Assembly (NCBI RefSeq): GCF_027409185.1 | Contig: NC_084461.1 | Span: forward strand, 233,322,999 to 233,386,998 | Reading direction: 5' to 3' | DNA length: 64,000 nt | From: Cynocephalus volans | Lineage: Eukaryota > Chordata > Mammalia > Dermoptera > Cynocephalidae | Shown: piece by piece, positions 11,561 to 22,342 of the stretch | Layout: each line of letters begins with the position of its first letter | Position numbering within the stretch: position 1 is the stretch's first letter | Position numbers and translations under genes: made by a program | Notes under the pieces: generated by a model | Database searches by the model: none | What the model saw: only the letters and a program-made list of their open reading frames with translations | Told to the model about the DNA's origin: nothing

Positions 11561-12190
11561 GAGAGAGCCCCAGCTACTGATGTAGCCCAGTGGTTACATC
11601 AACGAATGCAGCATGCTGGCAGCAAAACCATGTGGATGGTGGCTCAAAGATGGGCCCTGCCTATAAAATGGGAAGATGTAGTGAACGTCTGTCGTGCTTG
11701 TCCAGTGTGTGCTCAAGAGAGTACATACCCCTGGCAGGTGCCCCATACAGATGGGCAAATAACTTGAGGAAGGGTGCCCCTGACTCGATGGCAGGTGGAC
11801 TTTGTCAGACCACTGCCAAGGTCAGAGAATTTCAGATACATCTTCACAGCTGTTGATATGGCTACTAGTCTTGTTTATACGGCCTTGTAAGTCTCCAGAC
11901 CAGGTAAACACCGTGAAGGCATTGAATAGCCTTACAGCTGTAGTCATAGAGTGATAATGGATCCCACTTTACTGGACATGGGGTTCAGAAGTGGGCCTCC
12001 CAGTTGCCCATTCAGTGGAAGTTACATGTACCATATCATCCCCATGCAGCAGGAATGATTGAGTGGTACTATGGCCTTTTAAAAAAGGGACTAAGGCTAT
12101 CTGCCCAAGCCCCATCCCTGAAGGGGTGGACATGGTAGTTATGGCTGACAGTCAGAATTCTAAATGAGAGACCCCACAAGGGCGGGCCCT
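11561..12190 (+). pseudogene. Integrase remnant
   Basis: A degraded zinc-binding region ends in CRACPVCAQ (about 11690-11715). It is followed by the core with RWQVDFVRPLP (about 11790), a region equivalent to SDNGSHFTG (about 11950) and a PYHPHAAGMIEW-like segment with the catalytic Glu (about 12030-12070). These parts lie in different frames with several stops, so the integrase is dead. Confidence 0.75.
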
Positions 12191-13030
12191 CTCCAGTGGA
12201 AGCTCTGTGCATAGGGCTGCAGCACCTATACAGCTGCAAATCACTACTAAAGATAAGCTTTTGAAGCCAGGATATGGCAAGAACGGAAATATTTTCTTAC
12301 TGGCCCCGACCTGTTTGCAACAGGGACAAACAGTAAATGGGAATGGCCTTGGAGAATAGAAGCCCCCCATATATGCTGGGTAGGTTTAATAGTGCCTTGG
12401 GGAAAAGGATTAGAGGAAGGCTTGCAAGTTTCACCTTGGGTGACAAGTACCCGGCCTCCTCGAGTAAAGGTAACATGGCCTGGAACAGATAAGTGCTCTG
12501 TTCTAAAGGGCACATTTATATTATCATTATGGCCAATTATGAGTTCCCCTATACTGTTACATGTAGAACCTACAGATCCAACAGTGTTAGCAGATAAAGT
12601 ATGGTATCATTAAGCCAGGTAAGATACCCATTCCTGCAACCGTCCTTTTTCAGGATGGCAAACTGGCGTGTATCTTACCAGAGGGAGCGAGAACTTCCCC
12701 TATTGGTACCAATAACTTCTGTCTTTTCACCCATAGTGTTCTAGCTGCAGGCCCTGCACCAGAGTCGTGTGATTGGTGTGATCATCTACTGAATATGCAT
12801 GGAACTGCCCATCAGTACGACTGCAGGATTCCCATGGAGGATCACACCAGTGGTGACTACTAACTGGACGTATGTGGGTAATATTTAAAAGGACAGAACT
12901 ACAAGCTTTAAGGCATATTGAACAGACAACAGGCTTTCTAAATGTAAGGGTCATTTATCCTTGCTAAGGGAACATTGTGGAAGATTCTGAATGCGTAGAT
13001 TGTATGGTGAGGGACCCTGAAGGGGTGGAT
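12191..13030 (+). pseudogene. ERV 3' internal region, no env recognised
   Basis: Short open frames follow the integrase core. One at 12392-12613 (73 codons) contains RVKVTWPGTDKC and may be an integrase C-terminal domain or an accessory gene. ERV-L elements often carry a dUTPase here, but I cannot recognise one. No signal peptide, furin site or transmembrane segment of an envelope is seen. The last bases before the LTR (ccctgaaggggtggat) contain a purine-rich tract suitable for plus-strand priming. Confidence 0.45.
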
Positions 13031-13397
13031 TGTTGGGAAAATAGAATAATTTGATCAGGCCTCCTCGCCTGCCCATCCAGTTGGGGGTGGTGTGGCACAT
13101 TTCTTTGTAGATAAGTTGTGTGTGGGTGGAGTTCGTGCACATGACTTGGCTGGCATCTGCCTCGGGCAGCCGCTGCACACACGGCCATGCTCTCTGACCT
13201 ATGGCTCCAAGGACCTTTTTGCCAGTTACTTAGCTCATAGCCCTGCGTGTGAGGGGTCTGGGGACCCAGCCTGGCATGTGAAGGGTTTGTGACCCGGTCT
13301 GGACAACAGGCTTGAGGGGTCCTTGAGCTCCAGACCCAGCCTTAGCTCGAGAACTGGCCCAGTTGGCAGGATTAAGGGCAGATAAAAGAGCACTACA
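13031..13397 (+). repeat. 3' LTR of the ERV
   Basis: Starts tgttgggaaaatagaat and ends aaaagagcactaca (TG...CA). It is the fuller copy of this family in the window; related copies lie at 39038-39410 and, reversed, at 51086-51609. It contains the diagnostic block ggacccagcctggcatgtga. Confidence 0.85.
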
Positions 13398-13700
13398 CTT
13401 GTCCACTCCTGCCCAGACCTCAGTGCCCAGATCAAAGCCACCTCCTCTGCTGCCTTGGGCCAGATGCCATCTCATCCTCCTTTGCATGCTCACACCACCT
13501 GTCCTGGGCCCTCTCCTGATTCTAATTATTTCTTCCATCCTACATCAGGGATGTCATGTCTATTTCCCCACTAGACTATAAACTCTGTTAGGAATTGAGA
13601 CTCCTCCTCCTTTGTTCCTTTTCAACATGTCTTGGACACATACCAAACACATCAGCCAGAGCCTCAAAAAAGTATTTAACTAACTCTGCTCATTCTATGC
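13398..13700 (+). repeat. L2-like fragment
   Basis: Contains cactagactataaactctgt and a tcttggacacataccaaac segment resembling the L2 3' region. Divergent. Confidence 0.5.
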
Positions 13701-14555
13701 AAACTTTGATCCCTGTAAAGTTCTTTCCAGTCACTTCTCAAGGTGGCCAGGAGGTTTCCCATACGAGCTTTGAGAACAAGCCCTCTTAGCCAAGACATCT
13801 GCAATTTGCTTCCTATCCTCCAAAAGTTGTCTCAGTCATATTTCCTACCTTTACTCACTCAAAAACTGGGAGCCATGACCCAATGCCCATCAAGGCTCAG
13901 CTGCTGCTCATTAGGTATGAAAGCCCAATGCCAAGGGCATTGAAGGTCAATGTCGCTGCCATCCCTAATCCCAAATCTATCAGTGCCTTGCATTTTCGGT
14001 GTCCCACAGAGACACACTCAACATGTTCATGCATTCAGAATGCATTACCAAGGGTGTGATTACTGAGAATGCCAGATTCACTGCTAGATTGCAGAAGCCC
14101 ATGAAATATATGGCGCAGTCAGACCCACTTACTTTAGGGCTCAGGCATCTGTCAAAGGGTCTGGAGTGCAGAACAGTCCTCCTGAGAATCCACTTCACCC
14201 TCCCCACAGAGGTCCCTTGGCTTGAGCCGGGCATGTGCACCATGATGATGTCTTGTCCACTGATGAGTTCGTGGCCAGAGGGACTCCAGTGCTCTTCACT
14301 GCACTAACTCCACCGTCAAAGTCCACCTCCACACAGTCCTGACCCCCGAGTGGGCACAGCTGGAGCTCACACTAACAAATCTCTGTCGAATATTGAAGCA
14401 AGTGTCTTCCCCCCCACCAGCCCCGTGTGGACAAGCACGGCCCGCCCCTCCTCAGTTTGTGCCTTCGTAAACATCCTCTTACATCACAGTAACCAAGATG
14501 GCTGTGGCTCTTAAACAACTTTCAACAATGTTATGAGTTGGGGGCCTCATAGAAT
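13701..14555. other. No gene or recognisable repeat
   Basis: Mixed sequence without a convincing exon. Open frames of up to 102 codons occur on opposite strands over the same bases and carry no motif. Confidence 0.45.
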
Positions 14556-14559
14556 CTGT

Positions 14560-14965
14560 GAGAGGTACTTAGAGAGTACAGTTTTATTAATCCTCTTTTA
14601 TAGATGAAGCAAGTGAGATTCAGAGAAGTTCAGAGCTTCTCAGGGCTGGAGGGACTAGATAGTACTTGAACCCAGGTTCTCTGCCCCCAGTTGTGTACTT
14701 TTTCCACTACATCCTCTCTATGAAAAAGAAGTCACCTTGATTGAGCCCTACTGTGTGCCAGGTGTCTTACATGCTTTATCTCATTCAATCCTTGCAGGTG
14801 TCCCATGAGGCAGGTGTTACCCTCACCCCATTTTGTAAATGAGGTGACCGAGATGCAGGGAGGTCAAGTAACTTGCCCAGTTCACCCAGCAATAAGTGAT
14901 GGAGGCAGAATTCCAATTCAGGTCCACCTGACTCTAAAAGCCATGCCTTTGCCCCTCACTACATT
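14560..14965 (-). repeat. Two MIR-type SINE fossils
   Basis: The second unit (about 14733-14965) is a textbook reverse MIR, with ctactgtgtgccaggtgtct, ctcattcaatccttgcag, aagtaacttgcccagttcac and agaattccaattcaggtc. The first (about 14560-14720) shows the same order more weakly (ttttatagatgaagcaagtg ... cttgaacccaggttctctg). Confidence 0.8.
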
Positions 14966-15044
14966 GCCCCAGCACATAGAAAACTCCATGTTCTGTGACT
15001 GTCTCATTAGAAAACCAGCCCTCCTGTTCCTGCAGCTAAAGCAA

Positions 15045-15420
15045 TCCTGTAAATAAATCACCTCTCTAATCAATTACATAACGAGCAGCAAAGGGTGATT
15101 CCCGACTTCTGACCCGCTGAGCAGAGCGCTCTGTGTATATTCTGTGCTGTCCCTGTGTAATGTTATACACATTCCCAGCTGAATTTTAAAAGCTTTTAAA
15201 AATCTTAAAAGTTGTCAAGTGCGTTAGCCCAAACATGGACATCTTGATGCAGCACTGAATGCCCCTCCACATCATAAAAGCACCTAAAATTGCCAAAATT
15301 TTAGGAGTCTGACAATTGGAAGGGCTACTGGTTAATCATATGTATAAAAACTTAATTGAAACGCAAATGACACCCACTACAAATTAAAACTTTAGCTAAT
15401 TTTTCCCATAGGCAAGGAGA
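15045..15420. other. Candidate conserved non-coding element
   Basis: AT-rich, non-repetitive, with several homeodomain-type cores (ctaatcaatt, aacttaattgaaa, tagctaattttt). The texture resembles developmental enhancers, but conservation cannot be assessed from one sequence. Confidence 0.25.
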
Positions 15421-17335
15421 CAGACTTTCTTGGATTTTCCTTCCTGCAGCCTTACTCCCCCCTAAAGTAGTGCTTTCCCACGGGAAGAGTAGGCAGGAGA
15501 GAGTGGCAGGTGGGGCTGAGCTGAGATCAGGGTGGGGTACAGCGTGACCGGGCTCCCCCGGCACTGGGCACTGCCTTGCCTTTCTCCTCCTGTTTCCACC
15601 TCTCCTTCTCCTCACCAGGGGTCAATCAACACCCTGTCATTGTTCCCTGGGCCAAGTGGGAGCTGAAACGGTGCACACAGGCAGCCCACCTGGCTGCTCC
15701 TATGGAGAAACTGCACCTGCCACCTCTGGGGTGGGCCTGGTCTGAGTGTTGAGCACCGGTTCCCACCTTTCTCAGTCCTCTCCTGCACAAGCCATGGTCT
15801 CCTCCTTCCGTATGTCCCCACGTGCCCTCCACAACTCAAGGACTCCTCAGGATCTATCCACTGAGACTTCACTTACTTTTCCTGTGAGGAGTTTCCTCAG
15901 GATCTGGGCAGCCAGGGTGCACGTGCCCTGAGTCTGCCTCCTTACACATATCTGCCAGTTCTCCCACCCTGCCTTACTCTGGGCTCTCTTCTACCGCTTG
16001 AAACACTTTCCCCAAATCAGTACGTTTGAAACTGAGCTGCTATTATGTCCCCACAACAGCAGCAGGTAAATGATAGTTGGTTTCAAGAAGCACCCTACAA
16101 AAATCAAGGCACTATCTGAGCAGTGAGGCAAAGGTTTCTGAAAAGGCAGCAATCCACAAGCAAGTCCACAATCGAGTTCGCCGCCCTGCCTCGTGGATGC
16201 GCTGCCCTGGTTGATGGCCACGTCATTCAGTCAGTCACCCACTCCAGACAGGGGGAGTCATCCCCACAGTTCTGTATCCGATCAGTAGCCAAGTGCTATT
16301 AATTTTGTCTCCTTCATGTCTCTCACACACCCTTCTCTCGCTCTCCCTAGACGGCATTTCTTGACTCCAGCCCTTGTGTCTTCTCTCAGGGATGATTGCA
16401 GTTGCTTCCTAGATGCTCTGCCTGTCTTTGATTTCCCCCACACACTCCAATTCTCCTTCAGCTCTGATGCCTACGTGGTCTTTTGAAAATTCAGACTCTA
16501 CCCCCTGAAAACACTGTATTTTCTAGCTCCTGCCTGGTGCTTTCAGTACATTCTCCCCAGAACTGCACACAAACTGTGGGCATTTTGCTGCCTGTATTGG
16601 ACCAACACAGAGCCACTCCCAGGTGCAGGCTGTGCCATTTCACAACTACAGCCCTCAGTGGAGGCCGTTCTCCCATCTAAATGTCCCCTCCCAGGCCTCC
16701 TAGGACATTTCCAATCATCTACCCAGAAAATCTCTACTCCTCTCCCCCCTCCTCTTCAGCTGCAGTCTGACGTATGGACACAGGAACACCTCTGTTCTCC
16801 CCGCAGCAGTAAGCAGTCCTTCCTCTGTATGTTTTACAGACTTCAGAAAACACACCTGCTTACCATGTGACTGCTCACCAACTGTGTAAGAGCAGAAGGC
16901 CTTGCTTGCTTTATCACATATCCAGAGGGTGTGCGGCCACGCTAAATGAACTGGACTCAATTCAACCAAGTCAATTCACTGCAGGAAACTTGAAATTCAT
17001 TAATTCCCTTTTTTAGAGAGTCTGAGTATGCATTTTTTTATCTTCCTTGAAAAATGATGTTTAATGGCAATAGCTCATGAGCTACAATCACTCACTCCTA
17101 CTCTCAGCATTAGCAAGTAGAACAAGGTGCCCTGAGGCTCTCAGGAACATGGAAAGATCAAGAAAAGCTATTGAGTGGGACACAAATCAGGGTATAAGTC
17201 ACTCCGTGCCAAAATATAATAATTTTATGGGAAATATTTTGTAATATTATTCTGTAGAGTCAGGAAATGATTCCTCAACATGAGGAGCAAAGAGAATGAT
17301 AAAAAAAAAAAAGTGTCACGTGGCTGTTATATAAC
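15421..17335. other. Non-coding; L2-like stretch at about 16340-16500
   Basis: The stretch cattcttgactccag-like ... gatgctctgcctgtctttg ... ctccaattctccttcagctc resembles L2. The rest has no recognisable exon or repeat. Confidence 0.4.
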
Positions 17336-17339
17336 ATAA

Positions 17340-17530
17340 CAGGCTTCTTGTTATGCACCTTACATTTACTCACAACAGTCATGCAAGATGCATGCTAGTA
17401 ATCATTTACTAGTAAAGAAATTAAGGTTGAAAAGTAGAAAATATTCCTAGTTTTGTGCTAGTAATTGACAAAACTGGAATTCAAGCTGAAATCTGACCCA
17501 AAGACATGCTTCCCAGACCAAATGTGAAAC
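17340..17530 (-). repeat. MIR-like SINE fossil
   Basis: Contains acatttactcacaacagtca, agtaaagaaattaaggttga and gaattcaagctgaaatctga, following a reverse MIR. Divergent. Confidence 0.5.
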
Positions 17531-17534
17531 AAAA

Positions 17535-18270
17535 ATAAAAAGCATAAAAGTCAAATGATGAACCATAAGAAATGAACACCCCCCCAAATCCTAACTATAT
17601 CAGTAAGGATTAAGTTCAGTTGCATCTAACAGTAACACAAAATGACAGTGCCTTAAATGACAGGTGCTCGTGTTTCTCTTGGTTCAGTCTGAAGGTGAGC
17701 AGGCCAGGGCTGGGTTAGTGTTTGCTGAATTACCTGTCACTACCATTTCTAGGGGACAGCCCTCCTGTTCATGAATCTCCAGTCATCACATACATGTTAC
17801 AAGCAGCAAGGAAGGAAGGAAAAAAGGCAGGGACAAAGCACCTCCCAAGCTATTACACAACAATGCCGCTTAATCCTGTTGCCTGCAATGTAATCACGTG
17901 GCTTCATCAAATCGCAAAGAAGGTGGAAAATGTAGTTTTTATTCCCTGCAGCTATGAGCCCTGGTAAAAATCAAGGGTTCTATGAAACAGAAATGGATAT
18001 TAGGGTAAACAACTGTCTCTGCCACAAATGCTTAATGTTAAAGATATTGTTGTCAACATTATCTCAAAATTATTACGTCAATTAACCACTGTTCTGGCAA
18101 AAGAAAATATACGCGTTTATATATTAATGTTGTGATCCAGAATGACTCCAAGCTAAATTAACAAGCCTGGCAAGTAAGAAAGTAAACAACGATTAGGTTT
18201 CTTGTGCACTGGGGTCAAGTGGGGGGGGGGATGAATTTTATCCTTAACATGGATAATAGAAAGACTGCGA
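17535..18270. other. Non-coding; possible old interspersed repeat at 17600-17780
   Basis: The stretch aggattaagttcagttgcat ... acagtgccttaaatgacagg looks like a familiar mammalian interspersed repeat that I cannot name. A G(10) run lies near 18222-18231. No exon is seen. Confidence 0.35.
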
Positions 18271-18288
18271 TGTTCATAGTATACATCA

Positions 18289-18403
18289 AGGACTGGCTGG
18301 TTAGCTCAGCTGGTTGGAGCACAGTCTTGTAACACCAATGTCAAGGGTTCAGATCCCCATACTGGCCAGCTACCCACCCCCTCCCAAAAAAAAACCACAC
18401 AAA
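18289..18403 (+). mobile_element. tRNA-Ile-derived SINE (CYN-like)
   Basis: The body reads like a decayed tRNA-Ile: an A box (tagctcagctgg), anticodon region, B box (gggttcagatcccc) and an acceptor-like end (tactggccagc), then a short unique part and an A-rich tail. Flanks catagtatacatca (18275-18288) and catagcatacatca (18404-18417) form a 14-bp target duplication with one mismatch. A functional tRNA gene is excluded by the non-pairing stem, the added tail and the duplication. This structure resembles the CYN SINE family of colugos. Confidence 0.85.
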
Positions 18404-18419
18404 CATAGCATACATCATA

Positions 18420-20386
18420 TTTAATGGGAAGTCACTGGAGTGATTCACACCACAGTCAGACACAAGACAAGGATACCCACAATCTCTGCTCTTAACAACC
18501 TGGAGATAAAAGCCAAATCAGTTAGACAAGAGAAGGAAACTGGAATAAGATCAAAATAGAATGTACGTCTTTTGTATCAGCAGAATAAAACTCAGCCTAC
18601 CCAATAAAAAACAATAAAGAAAAAGACACACAAAAAAGTGGAAAATATGATATAAGATGGCAGAAATCAGTTCTAATCTAATGGAATAAAAAAATCTAAA
18701 TGGGTTAAATTTACCACATTGGATTAAAAAAAACAATATCCACCAATAGTTGTCTTAGATAGACACATTTGAAACAAAAGAATAAAGAAAACTTTTAAAA
18801 AAAAGAATGTGGGAAGATACACCAGACAAATATGAAGCAAAAGAAAGCCAGAGGAATAATTTTAATACCTGACAAAATAAATTCAAAACACCCAGAGAAA
18901 TATTCTATATTGATCAAAAGAAATAGCACAGTAAGAAAATATAATCATGAATATTTATGTACCTTATAATTTCAAAATATATAAAGCAATAGCAGATAAA
19001 TGTGGAGTATACTATAAAGTAAATATATTTCACAGGGCCTAGTTTCTTGTAGTTTCACATTTAGCCTAACTTCTTAAAAGTACATATAAAAATGTTAACC
19101 TTGCAAAAGACTTTCCCCATGCTAGTCTCTGTTGTAAGATAAAGAATTGTAACACAGCAAGGTTGCTAGCTCAAGGACAGACAAGTTACTGATTGACATG
19201 TAAAGATCCTGGGAAATTTCTGTAGGGAGAAGGAGTGTTTGCTAAGATCAAGCTTTTGTTGGTAGATCGACTTAACCTCTTGCAAACTGCACTATGGAAT
19301 GTCACCTTGCCTGTTTTACTGAATATTACCAGCCTCTATTGTTAAACTTGTTAAACTATAATTAGATATAACCCCACCCGTGTTCTTTTCCTGTAACTTT
19401 CTGGTCTGGAGAATAAATGTGGGAAGAGAACCCCAGTTTGTGGTTAATTTCTCAAATGGAAGAAATGCCTCTCTCTGGAGGGTTACAGGAGATTAACCCC
19501 TTCAGGGCTTCTCACTGCTCAGAAGAGATGGGCTTTGAATAATCTTTTGTGGCTCTGTCACCCAGGGTAAGATGGGTGACAAATCTGTGGGAGGCAAGGC
19601 AACAGATAAACTATGAAAAGAAATATGTAAATCAACAATTACAGTTAAAAATTTAATTCTGTCTCTCAGAAACTGATAGATAAAGCAGAAAAAAAAATAA
19701 AAATATAGACTATCTGAACAATGGCATTCTTGAATATGGAGTACTCTACACCTGGTAAATATAGAATATATATATGTTTTTTAGTAACACATACCAAAAA
19801 TGATCCAAAAATTATATTAGGCCACAAAGAAAGTGTCAATAAATTCTAAAGACTCACTATCACAGAGGGTATATTCTCTGTTCACAATACAATGACATTA
19901 GAAATTACCAACAAAAAGTTAGGTTAAAAAACCCTATAAATCAGAAAATAGGATTAGAGATTATTAATAACTTTTGGACTAACAAAATCATAAATGAAAT
20001 TAATAAGTTCTTAAAACTCAGTAACAAAACACTTCATTTAAAAATCTAAAGTAGAACTTTTCAGATATTTGTAAATTTATCAAGAAAAATAAAAATAGAC
20101 ATTGAAAACAAATTCAAGAAGTTGCAAAAAGTATAACAAAGAAAATAAAAGAAATAAGAAAGAAAATAATATAGATAAAAGCAAAAATAAATGAAACTGA
20201 TCATCAAAAAAACAGACATTTTATAAAATCAAAAGCTACTTCTTTGAAGAAATTAACAACATAAAACTCTGGCAAGACTAAAAAAAGAGAGAGAAGATTT
20301 TCTTAAAAACTACAGAATGAAACAGGAAATATCTACAGACACAATATAAATGAAAAGATACTAAACTTAAAAAGTATACTTAAATA
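18420..20386 (+). repeat. Old L1 ORF2 fragments
   Basis: AT-rich sequence with segments such as gacaaggatacccacaatctc, ttttaatacctgacaaaat and aatatttatgtaccttataa, which resemble L1 ORF2 endonuclease and RT parts in the sense direction. It is heavily mutated. An LTR (19001-19604) and the full-length L1 at 20387 inserted into it later, giving a relative order of events. Confidence 0.6.
19001..19604 (+). mobile_element. Solo LTR with 6-bp target duplication
   Basis: Begins tgtggagtat and ends aggcaaggcaaca (TG...CA), flanked on both sides by gataaa (18995-19000 and 19605-19610). It contains an AATAAA signal at 19412-19417 downstream of a gtaactttctggtctggag segment. L1-like sequence resumes on the right, which fits insertion into the old L1. 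A 6-bp duplication suggests a class II (beta-like) or similar ERV. I do not recognise the family. Confidence 0.7.
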
Positions 20387-21171
20387 GGCTGGACGTCAAG
20401 ATGGCGGAAGAGGAGCGCCGCCTGCCGCTTTTCCGCCACGAGTAGAAGCAGCCTGAGGCCCGCGCCAGATGCAGCTGTAGCAGAATCGGCACAAAGGAAC
20501 GGCTTCAAAAGGGTGTCTTTATCCTGCCGAGAACCGGGAATCTTCCCCCAACCCGCGCGCGTGAGACCCGCCGGTGCGCCACAGACGTGGAAACATGGAG
20601 GCCTGAGCCGGCGTGTGTCACCCCAGGCTGCAGCGGTGACCGTGGCTTCTGAACCCCCGCCCCCACCCGCCTATCCCTGGAGCTGGAAGTGAATCAACCC
20701 ACAGGTGAGACAGGGAGACGTCCAGTGGGAGAGGCAGAAGCTCCACAGAGACCACATGCCCTGCGGGGCCGCCACTGCATGATCCAACAGGTGTGCTTCA
20801 CTGCCGCCACCCGGCTTCATTCCCAGCCCAGCCCATTGCACACAGAGTGGGAGACGTCCAGCAGGGGAGGCGGGAACTCCACAGGGTCCACGCTGCTGCC
20901 GCGCAATCCAGCAGCAGGAAGGCTTCACCACCACCACCCGGCTCCATCCCAAGCCCGGCCTAGTGCGCACAGAACAGGGAGACATACTGCAGGGGAAGGG
21001 GAAGCTCTGCAGAGACCACATGCTCTGTGGTGCCTCGGCGCATCCCAGCAGCCCGGTCCAGAGCGCACGGAACAGGGAGTCACTGAGGTAGCAATACCAA
21101 ATTGGCAACCACAGAAACATCTTAGTCAGTCAATAGTGTCAAACCTGTGGACTGTGAAACCCCCTGCCACA
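20387..21171 (+). promoter_or_regulatory. L1 5' UTR with MaLR-like segment and tandem monomers
   Basis: The region is GC-rich. Positions 20417-20490 closely match MaLR LTR sequence at 36956-37028. After this come about three imperfect monomers, with matching ggagac(g/a)t cores at 20715, 20851 and 20979 and a shorter one at about 21077, giving periods near 136, 128 and 98 bp. The arrangement recalls monomeric L1 promoters of rodents. The region is open in the ORF1 frame from an ATG at 20689, so a 161-codon N-terminal extension is possible but probably accidental. Confidence 0.75.
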
Positions 21172-22152
21172 ATGAATAAACATCAAAGAAAAGATACCAG
21201 AAATATAAAAAATCAAGAAAGTACACCACCAAAACATAATAAATCTCAAGCTCTAGATCCTATAGAACAAGAAGCCCTTGAAATGACTGACAAGGAATTT
21301 CGAGTGATAATTCTAAGGAAACTGAATGACATACTAGAAAGCTCAGCTAGACATCATGATGAAATGAGGAAAAGTATACAGGATCTGAAAGAGGAAATGT
21401 ACAAGGAAATCAATGTCCTGAAAAAAAATGTAGCAGAACTTGCTGAACTGAAGAAGTTATTCAGCGAAATACAAAACACAATGGAGAGCTTAACCAACAG
21501 GCTTGTGGAAGCTGAAGAGAGAACCTCTGAACTTGAAGATGGGCTGTTTGAAATAACACAAGCAGACAAAAAAAAAGAAAAAAGAATCAAAGGCATTGAA
21601 GAAAATCTGAGAGAGATATCAGATAACCTTAAGCGCTCAAATATCCGAGTCATGGGTATTGCAGAAGGGGAGGAAAAAGGAGATTCCATTGAAAACATAG
21701 TCAACAAAATAGTGACAGAAAAATTCCCAGGTATAGGAAAAATTACAGATCTTCAGATCCAGGAAGCTCAACAATCTCCAAACGTATTCAACCCAAAAAG
21801 GTCTTCTCCAAGACATGTTATAGTCAAATTAGCAAAACTCAAAGACTAAGAGAGAATCTTAAAAGCTGCAAGAGAGAAGCGTCAAATCACCTATAAGGGA
21901 GCCCCAATCAGGCTAACATCAGACTTTTCATCACAAACCCTAAAAGCTAGAAAGGAATGGGATGATATATTCAAAATACTAAAAGACAAAGATTGCCATC
22001 CAAGAATACTCTACCCTGCAAGGCTATCCTTCCAAAATGAAGGGCAAATAGTATATTTCTCAGACAAACAAAAACTGTGGGAGTTCACCACCACACGACC
22101 ACCCTTACAAGAAATTCTCAAGGGAGTACTGGGTTTGATTCCTGAAAAATAA
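21172..22152 (+). pseudogene. L1 ORF1 (RNA-binding protein), one nonsense codon
   Basis: ORF1 encodes the trimeric RNA-binding chaperone of the L1 ribonucleoprotein. The start ATG at 21172 precedes a lysine-rich N-terminus, then a long heptad-containing coiled coil (about residues 50-155), then the RRM region. The frame stops at TAA 21847-21849. The same frame then continues without a shift for 100 more codons through a KERILKAAREK-like motif and a C-terminal domain to TAA at 22150-22152. One substitution therefore truncates a protein of normal length (about 326 residues) after about 225. Confidence 0.9.
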
Positions 22153-22342
22153 GTACCACTGCCATAAAAACCCAAGAAAAATCTAAACCCACTAGTATAA
22201 TAAAAATGGCATTCATGAAGAGAAAACAAACAAATAAAAAGGCTATCTACAACCTAAGGAACCAACAAACACAGAAACCAAACAGTAAATCAGAAAGCAA
22301 GGAACAAAAGACACCTAAGACAACCAAACAACAGTCAACAAA

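Larger units (their letters stand above)
7799..13397 (+). mobile_element. ERV-L-like endogenous retrovirus, defective
   Basis: Two LTRs of one family (7799-8018 and 13031-13397) bracket recognisable gag, protease, reverse transcriptase, RNase H and integrase remnants in the normal order. A primer-binding site follows the 5' LTR and a purine-rich tract precedes the 3' LTR. The flanks read ctcgt on the left and cttgt on the right, a plausible 5-bp target duplication with one change, which fits class III (ERV-L-type) elements. All coding parts carry stop codons or frame breaks. I see no envelope gene in the roughly 840 bp between integrase and the 3' LTR. The insertion is old and cannot replicate. 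Exact family (ERV-L, HERV-S-like or lineage-specific) is unresolved. Confidence 0.85.

Noticed and set aside
12191..13030. ERV envelope or dUTPase gene
   Set aside because: No signal peptide, cleavage site, membrane segment or dUTPase motif recognised.
18289..18403. tRNA-Ile gene
   Set aside because: Stem mismatches, A-rich tail and target duplication show a SINE copy.
20689..21171. N-terminal extension of L1 ORF1
   Set aside because: Lies in the repeated 5' UTR and lacks L1 protein similarity; probably open by chance, so ORF1 is started at 21172.
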